Source: Bryopsis sp. KO-2023
Lineage: Eukaryota > Chlorophyta > Ulvophyceae > Bryopsidales > Bryopsidaceae
Length of the DNA: 64,000 bases
Reading direction: 5' to 3'
NCBI GenBank assembly: GCA_030272585.1
Contig: BSYQ01000014.1
Coordinates: 186,001 to 250,000 of the forward strand
Positions 12,592 to 23,571 of this stretch are shown here, piece after piece (position 1 is the first letter of the stretch; each line of letters starts with the position of its first letter). The notes under the pieces are model-generated. The model saw nothing but the letters and a program-made list of their open reading frames with translations, had not been told where the DNA came from and searched no databases. Both the position numbers and the translations under genes were made by a program.

Positions 12592-14623
12592 ATGGGAAAA
12601 CCAACTGTTTACTCAAAACCTGAGCAAACATCCAGAACAATACTCCTTATATTGGCTGCTGTTGTCCAGCGTGGGTTTGAGGCCGTGTTTTTTCACTCTG
12701 ATTCTCCTGAGTGGTCTACCCGATATCAGACAATACGTTTGCCTCTTTCCACGCCAGATCAAAACAGTTTTGAGTTTGCACCACCCACGGTTCCAACTGT
12801 TTTCCGGGGAGGAAGAGGAAAACAACAACTGTTTGCAACAGAGTTCAATTTGTTTTTTCCCATTTTTCACGAGATGTGCTATGGGTATTGGGATATCACT
12901 CCCAGCGTATGGCGGCTGATTCAACTCCATCGTAACACGGTTAATGCAAACGCAAAGAATCAAGTCAGGCATGAGCAACAATAATTCCGTCGCCATCTGT
13001 AGGTCGGATTGCCGCCCCTGTAGGAACGGGGCAAGTCCACGTGTACGTGTCCCGTGGTGAAGTCAATGAGGTCTATGCTATGTACTCAACACAACTCAAC
13101 TCAGTTTCTTCGAAGAAATGAAGTCAACATCAACAAGCTTGTCTTAAGACCCTCTGGGTGTCGATTGCCAAGGTGTGACTGCCAGATGGCTTATACTTTT
13201 GTTTGCTTGGCTGTGAAACTTTCCCAGTAGGGAAAAATGCTTTTTAAAAAAGGCAAATTTGGCGTTGGCTTGATATCAAGGGGGCAAAACTTGTAGCAAG
13301 AAAAGTTTTGAAGCGTTGATGATGGAGCAACGAATTCCAGTGCAGCTTGTTTTGTGAAAAAGTCGACAATTGTCCAATATTGAATTAATCCGACTTTTCT
13401 CACGTGGTTGTATCATGTCCACAAACGCACTCCTGGAGTACGCCTTCTGTCTTGCCATGTTATTTTTTTTCTGCAAAAAACACATCCAGGAAGGCATCAA
13501 TGTACCGTATGGGTTTTCTATTGATAACAATAAATATAAACACACACACAAATGGTATCACATAAATGGAGCATCTCTTCTCTGGGAAGACGACGCCACA
13601 TCTGGTTAGTCTCGGGGCTGGCCTCATCCTCGCAGATCTCTAAATCTTGATTCTTATCTCAATACTTTCAACATACCAAAAGCCAAGTTGAGTCTTGATG
13701 GAAGTCCTCTTCGGTAACGGTCCAACCTTGGTTGAAGCCGCCAATGACTTTTCATTTTCGATATTGCTCGTTTATCAGCAACATATTTTTTGAACCCTTC
13801 TTAAAAAAGGATGCATGCTTTGATAGCTAAACTCTGGACAGCCACTGTAACATTTTCTCTAACTAAGCTCCTATGTATCTGCTGGATACCGTGCTAATAC
13901 GGAATTTCGTTTGTCTGCAGTCTTACCCATGTGGTCCAGAGAAATTCACAGGGTACAAAATCGTCACTACATTCCTGATGCCTTAAACAAACAAACGTAC
14001 GTGATTGCTTACGATTTTTTGTTATTTTTTTGTTATTCCTGGGCATGGATCGATGTATGCCCAGGCTCAACGATGTATGGATATCAACCCAACCTGTTCA
14101 GTCGATGTATTTCATTTCACTTGAATTGAAAGGATTGACGTCCCAGCACATGCATGCATGTCAGGACGTCAATCTTCATGAAGTGAAACACACACATGGA
14201 CAGTACGGGCCAAAGGGCTTTTTACAAACACTCAGATTAAAAAGAGAATGCTATCTTTTGTTCCTATCTCCCAACCGCCCCTAACTCCATTTTCTTGTAA
14301 CACTACGTTTCCATATGTTCTTTCTTCCTCACCCTCACCCTCTCAAATCCACAATAAAGTTCCCACTGCAGTGGGAACTGCAGCTGCTTTTCCTTCGCAA
14401 CTCACACTTGCGCCACAATGCCTTTTCCCCACTAAAGAATCCCCGCATTCAATGTTTCACCTTTGGTCTGCAAGTGTTCCCCTCTCAAGGCGGCAGGGTT
14501 ACATATCCAAAAGGATATGTAGCTACAAGGCTGAAAGCTATTTACGGACACACGTCGCACAAAAAACAGGTTGCAGAAATGCTTGATCGAGGAGATCTTA
14601 ACACATTCTCTCAGTTCCTGTAA
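12592..14623 (+). CDS. Candidate four-exon gene of unknown function (261 aa), weak model
   Basis: Four stretches with protein-like composition join in frame: 12592-12931 (phase 1 out), 13921-13996 (ctgcag acceptor, gtacgt donor, phase 2 out), 14065-14182 (cccag acceptor, gtgaaa donor, phase 0 out) and 14372-14623 (ctgcag acceptor, TAA stop). The N-terminus has a short hydrophobic run (TILLILAAVVQ). The C-terminus is basic and amphipathic (RLKAIYGHTSHKKQVAEML). No family was recognised. Exon 3 contains a large quasi-palindrome, which is odd for coding sequence. The first intron carries a decayed integrase fragment on the other strand. The whole region could instead be old transposon remnants; phase agreement is the only support. 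Confidence 0.33.
13191..13551 (-). pseudogene. Decayed Gypsy-type integrase fragment
   Basis: Two overlapping minus-strand frames together resemble the integrase catalytic core of Ty3/Gypsy elements. One frame has an INSIL-D-R-F-K pattern followed by INASKLFL; the other carries TIVDFFTKQA. The match switches frame near 13390, so at least one frameshift is present, and no full Asp-Asp-Glu triad can be read. Resemblance was judged by eye from the family consensus. It sits inside the first intron of the 12592 model, in opposite orientation. Confidence 0.4.
14134..14173. repeat. 40-bp quasi-palindrome with TGACGTC arms
   Basis: Arms ATTGACGTCC (14134-14143) and GGACGTCAAT (14164-14173) are perfect inverted repeats. 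The centre contains the self-complementary ACATGCATGCATGT. The TGACGTC core resembles a bZIP (CRE-like) binding site. Confidence 0.85.
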
Positions 14624-16019
14624 AGGCGCAACGGAGTCCTCGTCAGTTTGGGAAGGCAACCCGCCCGATCATCAGGAGTTGAGGGGGGGCTTTCGATTTC
14701 TTGCAACACATCCCCTTCGTTGAACTCTCCCTTCTCCGTTTTGTATCTATCGCAGAACTCCTCCTGGTGGGGACTTTAAACGCCATCGCTCACTGTAGCT
14801 TGTTCATTGCTGGTTCCTGTGGGCAGTAAAAACTTGTTGAAAAGTGGGCAGACGTTTTGGTGGCGTCGTTCCCAAGGCCAGAACACAGTTTAGACCGCAT
14901 GAGTGAAAGTTATGATCAAATCAACATTGAAAACAATCGACGAGGATAGCTTGTAACTATAGTTCCAAAAACTTGATTTCCCGAGAGTCTACATTTTGTT
15001 ATCGACACTCGTTCAGAGGGAGTCGATAAGTGGATACTCAATTTTTTTACAATTGTATATATATAGAACAGTTATGTCTTACCTTCAAATCGTTGGACAT
15101 ACTTTTATCGCCGCCGGAAATCCCAAGCTCCTTTCCTGGTTTGCTTATACTCACTTTCTTTCTACGATCCCAACCAGTAAAGGGTCTACAACGATGTGGG
15201 AAATCTTCTCTTAGCCCCCCCTTGCAATCTTCCCAAGAGCCATTTTATCCTCCTGGGAATCTCGTGGACGTTGGTTTTGTTTCTGCCAGTATCCGGCACT
15301 CTCGCCACCAACCGTTTGCTCGATCTATCTCCAAAGCTAGTTGAATTGCCGTATCAAAGAATGCATGCATGAAAACACTTGCACACAAACCATTGGTTGC
15401 AGGGAATGTATAAAGAGATACTCTTCGCGTTCAAGCTCGGATCCCCACCAACAAAGAAATTTCTTGCCCCACCAGAAAGGCAACCTCTTTTAAGGCACAC
15501 TGCCTCAAAGTGAAAGGCGAGGCCACCCACATAATGTTTTTTTTGGACAACTTGCAAGACATATTACATGCATAATATGACCATGACCCCACTTCCCTCA
15601 TCCGTAAATTACGCCTCCCTGGGGTAGACCACCCACATAACAACAAATGTAAGAATATTCTCTGTTTTGGTGAGGACATTGACCAACAAGAATAGTTTCG
15701 AACGTTTATGGTTTAACAATAGCTGGCGAGCGTGGGTTCCCAGTTTCGAGCGTTTCTAGTATCAGGGTTGGCGACACGCGTTCCGAGCTTGGGCCTTTTC
15801 CCAATGGCTAAGTTTCAAGAGCGTGGGCAGGTTTCAAAAATCTTATTGCCAAAAACAAGATGCAAATAAACAAGTGCACCCCCAGTACCGTCAATCTAGC
15901 TGAATTCACAGCTCCACTAATGCCGACTGAGCATCAAGATCAACCCCAGGTCTGACAACTTGAACTTCCCACCCAAACAATACGCCAAAACCAAACCAAA
16001 AATTACATGAGCAGAAGCC
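14624..16019. other. Unassigned spacer upstream of the secreted-protein gene
   Basis: Mixed-composition sequence. Short protein-like open stretches occur near 15060-15215 and 15220-15345 but have no recognisable motif and could not be spliced together. A short ACCACCCACATAA phrase occurs near both 15527 and 15630. The last 300 bases hold motifs described separately. Confidence 0.35.
15988..16009 (+). promoter_or_regulatory. 22-bp element shared with the upstream region of the 42847 gene
   Basis: The 22 bases from AAACCAAACC to TTACATG are identical to 42506-42527. Both copies are in the same orientation and lie 240-320 bases upstream of the start codon of a gene for a predicted secreted Cys-containing protein. 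A regulatory role is inference. Confidence 0.45.
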
Positions 16020-16050
16020 CAATACGCCAGGCCTGGCGCCTGGCGTATTG
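16020..16050. repeat. 12-bp perfect inverted repeat (hairpin)
   Basis: Arms CAATACGCCAGG (16020-16031) and CCTGGCGTATTG (16039-16050) are separated by 7 bases. A further CAATACGCC lies just upstream at about 15978. It sits ~200 bases before the ATG of the 16253 gene and could be an operator-like site or a remnant transposon end. Confidence 0.85.
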
Positions 16051-16252
16051 TATAGGCCAAACAACAAAATACAAAAACAAAGTACACTGGCGTAAATGGC
16101 CGTTCATGTGGCATGAATCAAGTCATCATGACATGAACCTGATTTGACCCTGCTTGCCCCAAACAAATCGAGGTCATCACCGAGGGGCCCCTCGACACTC
16201 GACTCGGAAAACACTTCGGTGCTTGCGAAGGAGGATATATAAGAGAGGAGGG

Positions 16253-17705
16253 ATGAGGGGAACTCAAAACCGTGCAGGATTCGTGTTGCTGGTCGGGCTC
16301 CTGGTTTCCCACCACCCGATCGAGACGCATGCCCAAGGCGGCGATCTGCTGAGGGGAGCCCTTGGCTTTGCCACGAACTTGGTGGCGGATCGAGCCAGGG
16401 AACGTGCAAGAGAAGGCATTCGGGATTTTTTCGGTGGTGGCGGCGGAGAACCGGAGCAGGCGCCGCCACCCGACGAGGTTTACGATGTGAGGGCTGAGGG
16501 GTACGTCCCCACGGAGGATGCTGGGACGAGAAGCAAATTGGGGGGTCGCGAGATTTGGTCCAGTTTGACGAGCACGTTTGTTGGCGGCGTGAGGGACCTG
16601 GCGAGGCTCCGTCCGGCATGCAGCACCGGATCGATTGGGATTGTGACGGGATGCTCTGACCAGTTCGCCGTGTTGGTGCAGGAGTATGGCTATCCGCTGT
16701 TCTACCCCAGGTGAAATGTTGATGATAATCAGGAACGCCAGGTGAAACGAGCCAATCGTTGCGATCGATGTTCCATCCAGTGAATTTTTTTTTGTCAAGT
16801 GAAGGGACACTTGAGGTCATTTTATCCTTGTGAGGGCTCATCTAAATTTCCAGATTCTGATTAATAATTTAATAAATGATACATTTCAAGATTTATAATC
16901 AATATTGAAATCTGAATTTCCAGATTTTTAATTAATGATGAAAAAGAATAACGAATTGTGGGTTGTATTGTGGTGATGGTGCAGGGTGAGTCCCGAAAAA
17001 TACACTCAGGAGTTTTATGACAAAGTGCCAGTGCCCGACTGGGAGAGCCAATGTTGCCGGAGTGCCAGATTGTTTCAGGTATTGGCAAATTCACTACCGT
17101 TGGATGGATCACCATCGATGTATTAAAAACGAATCATGCACGTCGACCTGATTCTTTTCTTTCAAATTGTTTGCATTCCAGGCTTTCATAATGAATAAAA
17201 TAAATATCAATAACAAAATAAAATAAGTGTATATATACAGACAAATAAATTGTGCAGAAATCTACTAGTTCGCAACATTTTCACCAATACATACAGCATT
17301 TTGGATTTTGCGTCAGGAGGGGGTGGGGAGAGATCCAAATCACTCGATCACACAATGGCCAGAATAATACTCCTGACCCCCCCTCCCCTCCCCCCCCCCC
17401 CAAAAAAAAAACGAAAAAGAAGAAAAACAAATACACGCCTGAAAACAAAAACTTTGTGTTTCGAGCTATCGTTGTTTTTTTTTCTGAGCAAGAAAAAAAA
17501 CGTATGAATGTGTGTGTAGGGAGCGCAATGTGCATGTGATGTGGAGACCATCATGGCTATGCGCGATCTGGGGCTGTTCGATCCAGAAATGACCGTGCCT
17601 TTCGCCGATTTTTTGTACGGAGACCTGTGCGGTGCCAATACTTTCCTCGCGACCGATTGTCCGAACGGAAGTCCTTTCGAGAAACTCAGAGGCAAGAAAA
17701 AGTGA
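16253..17705 (+). CDS. Secreted 245-aa protein with an eight-cysteine (lipid-transfer-like) pattern
   Basis: Exons 16253-16710, 16985-17078 and 17520-17705 join in phase (2, then 0). The N-terminus is a signal peptide: charged start, hydrophobic FVLLVGLLV, likely cleavage after THA (~residue 27). A Gly/Glu/Pro-rich linker follows. The mature C-terminal half carries exactly eight cysteines in the order C, C, CC, CxC, C, C. This is the order of the eight-cysteine motif of plant lipid-transfer proteins, 2S albumins and relatives. The spacing between Cys 2 and the CC pair is much longer than usual. It ends in GKKK. No other domain is seen. The fold and lipid binding are inference from the cysteine order. 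A TATATAAG at 16236-16243 lies too close to the ATG to act at normal spacing, and no later in-frame ATG exists in exon 1. The other possibility is an unrelated disulfide-rich secreted protein. Confidence 0.75.
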
Positions 17706-17758
17706 TCGAGCACATGGAGGGATGGACATCGATAGGTGGGGCAAATCGATCTGGTAAT

Positions 17759-20700
17759 CTATTTTTACATTGTATTGTTTGTTAGTTGGAGTGGTTTTTT
17801 GGTTTTTTTGGTTTTTCTGGTTTTTTCCAGTGGACAAATCTGTGCTTAAAGATATTGATCGATAGACCGTTTGCAGCAGTCCATTGTGAAATTTTTGTGA
17901 TTCGACTTCTGTTACCCATTCGCATTTTTTGTGGGTGGTATTTTTTTTATTCAATTTTTCTTTTTCCTGGCGTGAAACTAGTAGTTTTGGGGGGCTTAAT
18001 AATTTGACATTATGTTTTGTTTTGTTTTTCCCAGAGGAAGTTTCATTCAACTGGATAATGGAGCTAATCATTTCTATCGGAAGTCGACATGGTGGCCAGT
18101 CCCCCACGATGCCTCGAGCTTGCAATAAATTGCCAACATCTTCTTAAAAAAGAGTTCTATTAATAGATATGCACGACGCACAGGAAGTTTTGCTTTGCGA
18201 GGTGCACTCTCGTCCAATCACACCCCCCACTATTTTTTTCTTTCACCTTTCTAATAATTCAGTCGGTCGGTTGTGATTGAGTAATGTTGTGATATGTGTT
18301 TTGTCTCTCTGTTTCGATTTGGGCTCCAGTGATAATACTTTCGGAGGGAAAAGTGGGTGTTGAGGTTTTAGCTTCTTTCTTCTTGATGAACAGTTGGTAT
18401 TTATTTATATATCCATGTATCTATGCAGATGTGTGATCTGGACCAGCCGGGCAGTCTTCTCTTCTCAATTTCTGCAACAAGATCAGTAACTGCATGTGGA
18501 GGGCCACCCTTTTTTGAGCGAACGATTTACACTATCACAATAATATGTAATTCTATTATGGACAAGCTGTCCATAATTTGGAGGGGGGAAAAAGATTACA
18601 CACTGTGTACCAGCTTGTATGACCAGAGGAAAAAAACTAAACAACAAAATCCTCCAACCAGTAGCTGGAAGGGGGTTTACCAACAGACACCCCAAAATGT
18701 CCTGCTGCGCCGTACACCTGTCTTATACATTTCTTTTCAGAAATCCATCACCATCAGCAAGAGAATCAACAAGATGCATGAAGAAAAGTTGGCACCGACT
18801 ACATTTGCTTGAATTTCTCTTTTTTTCTCCAGTTTCTTTATTTTTTACGTTCGCTGTGTGTTCCTGGCAAGCGCACGTCGTTTTGACTGCTTTTCTGGCG
18901 CGACCTCTCTCTGACAGTATCTGGCAGCAGAGCTCTGCCAACAAATGGGATAACGAAGTAAACGGTCGTCGGTTTTGAGTTTCTGTCGTCAGAACGACAC
19001 CGTCAAATAGCTTGTTTTGTTTTCAACCGTATCCTCCAGACTTTCCTCCAGTCTCCGAGAACAGAAACAGGACGGGGCTTGCAAGGAAAATCCTTATCGA
19101 TAATCGTCGCGCTACGAGCTTCACGGAGATGGTTGTCTGCGCCCATCAGGGAGCATTGGGCTCTCGCGGCGTCCTGAGGGTAATTTGGAAGGAACACCTT
19201 TTTTGAGTTCAAAAGTTTGCTCTCGGCGAGGTTGCTCATGATTTTTCCTGAGTGGAAATCCCAGGCCCAGCTTTGTGTTTGACTCAAACAAACCAGTGAT
19301 TTCTTCCGTTGGGAAACTGGGAAAAACGAACCTCGTGATTGTGTTGACACGCACAGAATTCGTATGAACATCATTTTGTTTTCCCAAACTTGAGCGAGCA
19401 TCCATGCTTTTGCCAGGCTGCTGGTGGTGTGCGCCACCGCCCCTTCGTCAACGCAGCCCAGTGGAAGACGGGACGGCATGCACATGGGACCTTGCACTTT
19501 CGCGCAAGAAACGCAAACTCTAGTGGCGAGAGGCTGGAGCTTCCTTTGGCAGTATCGAACGTCCACGGTGGAGGGAACTATGGTGGCGGGAGCGGGACGA
19601 TTGGTGTGAAGGTTGAGGATGGCGACGGAGGCCGCTTCATGGACTGGACGAATATTCTTGTGCTTCTTGGTAAGCATGCTTTTTCAATTTTTGGCGAGCC
19701 TGGCTTTCCGTGATTGTCTTCCGTCTGTTGGCTGCTTTATTACAAGGAGGGCATTTTCATCAGACTTGCCTCCACTCTTCCCAGACACACCATTGTTTTC
19801 TTTAAGCATTCGACATCGAAGACTCTATTGATTGTTGTTGACGCATCCGTTGGTATTTTTTTTGCTTGCGATCACACCAAAAAATAACTCATGCACAAAA
19901 GCACAGTGTCTTACGACCATGAGTTTTGTTCCTGATGGTAGGCCTTCGATGGATCGTGGACTCGACGAGCCTATCCAAGAAGGCAAATTTGAAAACGCGA
20001 GTGCTCCGCTCGGACACCCAGGCGGTGCTGAAGACGCAGGTGAGGGAGACATTCGATTCTGTTTGTATTTATGTCCACTTCAGGTTGTGATGGTAAAACC
20101 CTTGTGTGCATCTCTTCGGTTTTCCAGACACTCTCCGATGCTGTGGCCACCCTCAAACCCCGCAGATGTTCAGCAAAAAAATGCAAGCCTGCGACTGAAG
20201 AGGTGCCAAGGTGCCTGGACGTCTCGATCTGAGCCAAAAGGACGAGTGGATCTGGTGCGATTCATTCCCAGGGTTAAACAAAACCTGCCTGTGACGTTTC
20301 AGAACTCAGAGGATTTCTGGATTGAGGCCACAGGACCTGGACACGTGGCTGGACATTTTCTATGATCTGTGTTGCTGATCGTTTGCGGGAGGGTTTTGTT
20401 TGAGAGGAAAACAAGACTGAGCTGATTTTGGCGGCCGTTGTGATGTGCATGGCTCTCACTTTCGAGATAGAATTCAACCATTTTTCTTTTTCCCATGCAG
20501 GCCAGGCAGAGCGAGAGCTGTTGGAAGGGAACTTTGGAATATTTTTGGAGCGTTCACCAGGACCAGTGGACGGGGACGTCAATATTTTCCTGGATCACCT
20601 GGAGTCCAAGGACAAGCTGTTCGGAAGAACTGGTGAGCCTCAGATGGTTCCGCTGAAACCACGCTCAAGTGCCTCCTTCCTGAACCCGGCCCCCTCGTGT

Positions 20701-21650
20701 TTCGAGGCGAGGACTGGTGTCTCAGAAGTAGAGGCTGGTACTTCATCCAACGGCGCAGCGATCCCACAAGCTGCTCAAGCTACAGTCGTCGTGAGGAGCT
20801 TGACAGCCCACGGTGGCTTTGATACGGCGAGGGACACGCAGACGAAGGAATCGCTCTTCGCAGCGTCCCAAACTGGGTCGAACGCCCTCAAGGACCCAAG
20901 ACAAGCACTGGGTGGGGGAAAAAGCGAACCAAAGCCGACTGGAGTTGGGTTGGTTGTGGCGGGCGACGTGGAACCTGGAAGTGGACAATTGTCCTTGCAA
21001 GGTACGTTCAAAAGCAATCCTCACACGAGAGTCATCTGTGCCCTTTCGTTCGGTGGCAACAGAGTGTTTTGGTTTTCGACTGCAGAAGCGGTGCAACATT
21101 TTGCTGGCCCCAAGAAGAGCAAAAAGACCAGAAGGGGGAAAAAGAAGAAGACGTGTGTGTCCCTCCTGCCGAACTGGCGTCCGAAAGCCAGCAGGAAACA
21201 CGTCCAGCCGAGGGGAAAAAAAGGAGGAGGAGGAGCAAGAGGAAGGGGAAAGGAAAAGGAAAAGGAGAGGGAGAAGGAGTGATTGGATAGGGGGAGCAAG
21301 AATGGATCTCATTAGGAGAAAGAAAGGGGAAATGAAAGTTTTTTAATTTTGAGTTCGTTTTTCAGGTGTTTTTTTTTTTGATTTTCATGGGAGGGGGAAT
21401 GTTCAAAAGATGAGACGCGGTTGAGATCGACACAGTTGTCGAAATCGAGCCAAAAAGTGGCAAACTGAAGGTGTGGAACTGAGATGTTTTTTGGAAAGGG
21501 TGGGGAAGTGGTATTGAAAGGTAACGGGAAAACCACACAAGTGTTGTAATAATTGGGGATCGGGGAACGACGAGCTGAAAGGTAGCGGCTGGGTGGGTCA
21601 GGCTTCACACTGTGTGTCTACGAAAAAAGCACAGCCTGAAACAGGTGTGT
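17759..21650. repeat. Tandem segmental duplication, unit 1 (about 3.9 kb)
   Basis: Sequence from about 17759 to 21650 recurs immediately downstream as unit 2. Identity is high over 18307-21650 versus 27413-31070 and moderate over 17766-18300 versus 21661-22160. Unit 1 lacks both insertions present in unit 2, so it gives the empty target sites. Each unit holds a T-rich first part, a transposon-like phrase also found inverted at 10980-11165, and a multi-exon gene at its 3' half. Confidence 0.9.
19919..21282 (+). pseudogene. Copy 1 of the duplicated unknown gene, with in-frame stop and frameshift
   Basis: The exon structure parallels the intact copy at 29205: 19919-20039, 20084-20254, 20501-21001 and 21086-21282, with matching splice sites and phases. 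In exon 2 a TGA at 20230-20232 replaces the TGC Cys codon of copy 2, ending the product after about 89 residues. In exon 4 a 13-base length difference within the Lys codon run shifts the C-terminal frame relative to copy 2: the conserved reading (VCVPPAELASESQQ) lies in another frame here. Exon 3 stays open and differs from copy 2 mostly by whole codons. It could still make a short protein, but it looks like a decaying paralogue. Confidence 0.6.
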
Positions 21651-22160
21651 CTATTTTCAGATTGTAATGTTTGTTAGTAGGAGTGTTTTTTGGGTTTTTT
21701 GTTGGGTTTTTTTTCCTGTGGAAAATCGTTGCTTTAAGATATGCATGGATAGACCATCTGCTGTAGTCCATTGTGAGATTTTTGTGATTCGATTTCTGTT
21801 AGTCATGACTAATCAGTTGGATTTTTTGGGGGGTGATATTTATTTTTTGATTCAATTCGCATTTTCTTGGTGTGAAATTAGTAAGCCCCCAAAGGTTCGA
21901 TATTGTGGGTTTTCTTTGTTTCCCCCCGAGGAAGTTTCATTCAACTGGATAATGGAGCTAATCATTTCTATCAGAAGTCGACATGTGGTGGCCAGTCCCC
22001 CACAATGCCTCGAGCTTGCAATAAATTGCCAACATCTTTCTAAAAAAGAGTTCTATTAATAGATATGCACAATTCACGGGAAGTTTTGCTTTGCGAGGTG
22101 CAATCTCTTCCAATCACCCCCCACTATTTTTTTTTCTTTTACCTTTGTAATAATTCAGTC

Positions 22161-22537
22161 CAGGGATTTTTTTTCTCGATATTCTTGTCGGACACCGACC
22201 GAATGAAAGGGATCGGTGGCAAAATTTGCCAGACACATTTCAAATTTTTGGCTCAAGCCTGAACCCAAAACTGACATCGAACAACATGTCGAAAACCAGA
22301 ACTCGAGCGTGTTTGTGTCACAACAGCGCTAACTACCACCACACTACACTATAGTACTATAGTGTAGAGGAGCGCAGAGTAGCGCTTCAATCTGGGAATT
22401 TGTCCGAATTCGCGCTATTCCCCTCGTCGTTTGGCGGACACGTTGTCCGAACGAGGTTCCTGTGGTGGTGCAATTTCCCGGTCGTGGCGTGCACGATTAT
22501 GACAAAAAGTGGTATTTAGGACACAAAAAAAACACTG
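22161..22537. mobile_element. hAT-like non-autonomous element (377 bp) with 8-bp target duplication
   Basis: The ends are imperfect inverted repeats: CAGGGATTTTTTTT at the left and, reading inward from the right, CAGTGTTTTTTTT. It is flanked by ATTCAGTC (22153-22160) and CTTCAGTC (22538-22545), an 8-bp duplication with one mismatch. Unit 1 carries the single empty site ATTCAGTC. CAGGG-type ends and 8-bp duplications are typical of the hAT superfamily. No transposase is encoded. A perfect 24-bp palindrome lies at 22345-22368. Confidence 0.75.
22345..22368. repeat. 24-bp perfect palindrome inside the hAT-like element
   Basis: CTACACTATAGT is followed directly by its reverse complement, with no spacer. 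It could extrude as a cruciform or bind a dimeric protein. Confidence 0.9.
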
Positions 22538-22585
22538 CTTCAGTCGGTTGGCTGTGATTAAGTAATGTTGTGATATGTTTTGTCT

Positions 22586-22764
22586 GGCTAGTACGGTTAG
22601 TACGATAGGTTAAAGAACGCAATGACTCAGGGTGGGACGAAAAGCTATCCCTGGAAGGGACAGGTGACGCCAGTTGGGGATCCAGTTGGACTGGATCTTA
22701 GAATGATTGAGGGAGTAGTTCGCTTAAAAGAGGGCGGTTTTCATATTACAATCGAGGTTTTTCT
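22586..22764 (+). repeat. Split direct repeat A1 of the retrotransposon
   Basis: The 179-bp left terminal repeat begins GGCTAGTACGG and looks identical to A2 at 26909-27087. It probably contains the promoter and one recombination half-site. Confidence 0.92.
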
Positions 22765-22872
22765 TTCTTTGGATCTCCAAAGAAAGTATTGGTTCTTCGA
22801 ACTGATAGTTTTTCTGCCGCTCGCGGCGTCCCAACCCAGAGGGTTGTGTTGTTTTCATTTTGATCCATCTGT

Positions 22873-23571
22873 ATGGATCGTCTTTTACCATTGTATACCA
22901 CAGCAGCGCGAAACTACGGAGTTTCTATCCCACAAGATTTGGCTTTGTATCGACAATTGTCGGATACAACCCTTTTGCCCGCGGCGAATAACCCAGTCGA
23001 GGCTCCCTCGACAGGAGCGACTTTGGGACTTTGGTTTGATTTTGGGCGAACGGCGGACGGTCTGGAGTTACAATCGACTCTGGGGAAACGCTCAGGCTTC
23101 TGGCAGGAGATTGCGAATACAGCTCCGGTATTGTATTCGCTGTTTGTGACTACTGCTAATTTGGTTGGGTTCTTGGCGCATCCTGGAGTTCCGGAGGCAC
23201 TGCGTGAACATCTCCATCCGATTGTGTCCGCGCAAGTACGCACTTTGGATTTAGCAGTTGCCCAGTGGCAGGTGTTACAGATGCGAGGTTCCCAAGACCC
23301 TGACGTTCCCGGTGCAGCAGCAGGGCTGCAGAATCAGATTCGATTACAAGGAGCTCAGTTCCGGGGATATTCCGCCCCAGTGGCCCACGAATATTTTGGC
23401 TCGTTTCGGGAGCAGTTGCAGCGGGCGCAGGTTAAGCACGCTACTACGCCCTCTCGGGGTGATCAGAAAAAAGGTCGTTCTCGTAAAGGAGCGCAGCAAG
23501 GACAGGGCGAGAATTCTGGGGCTCAGCAACAGCAGCAGCCGCCGCAGAATCAGAATCATCCAAAGAAGTGA
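22873..23571 (+). CDS. Gag-like protein of the YR retrotransposon (232 aa)
   Basis: First open frame of the element, from ATG 22873 to TGA 23569-23571. The middle is moderately hydrophobic and helical. The C-terminus is a basic, Gln/Asn-rich tail (RGDQKKGRSRKGAQQ, then poly-Gln) suited to binding nucleic acid. No zinc knuckle is present. By position it is the capsid/nucleocapsid protein that packages element RNA. The stop is followed at once by an ATG in the same frame, which opens the RT frame, so either stop readthrough or re-initiation could couple the two proteins. A second frame from ATG 22622 within A1 runs to 23149 and is probably incidental. Confidence 0.8.
   Translation: MDRLLPLYTTAARNYGVSIPQDLALYRQLSDTTLLPAANNPVEAPSTGATLGLWFDFGRTADGLELQSTLGKRSGFWQEIANTAPVLYSLFVTTANLVGFLAHPGVPEALREHLHPIVSAQVRTLDLAVAQWQVLQMRGSQDPDVPGAAAGLQNQIRLQGAQFRGYSAPVAHEYFGSFREQLQRAQVKHATTPSRGDQKKGRSRKGAQQGQGENSGAQQQQQPPQNQNHPKK

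Noticed and set aside
16236..16243. TATATAAG as promoter TATA box of the 16253 gene
   Set aside because: Only about 10 bases before the ATG. A start site at normal distance would fall inside the coding region, and no later in-frame ATG exists in exon 1.
16104..16841. 245-codon minus-strand frame opposite the secreted-protein gene
   Set aside because: Shadow of the real plus-strand exon, which has a signal peptide and phase-consistent splicing.
19003..19677. 224-codon minus-strand frame in unit 1
   Set aside because: The equivalent in unit 2 (28263-28940) is broken by frameshifts and stops, so it is not conserved as protein. The plus strand here may hold upstream exon or UTR sequence instead.
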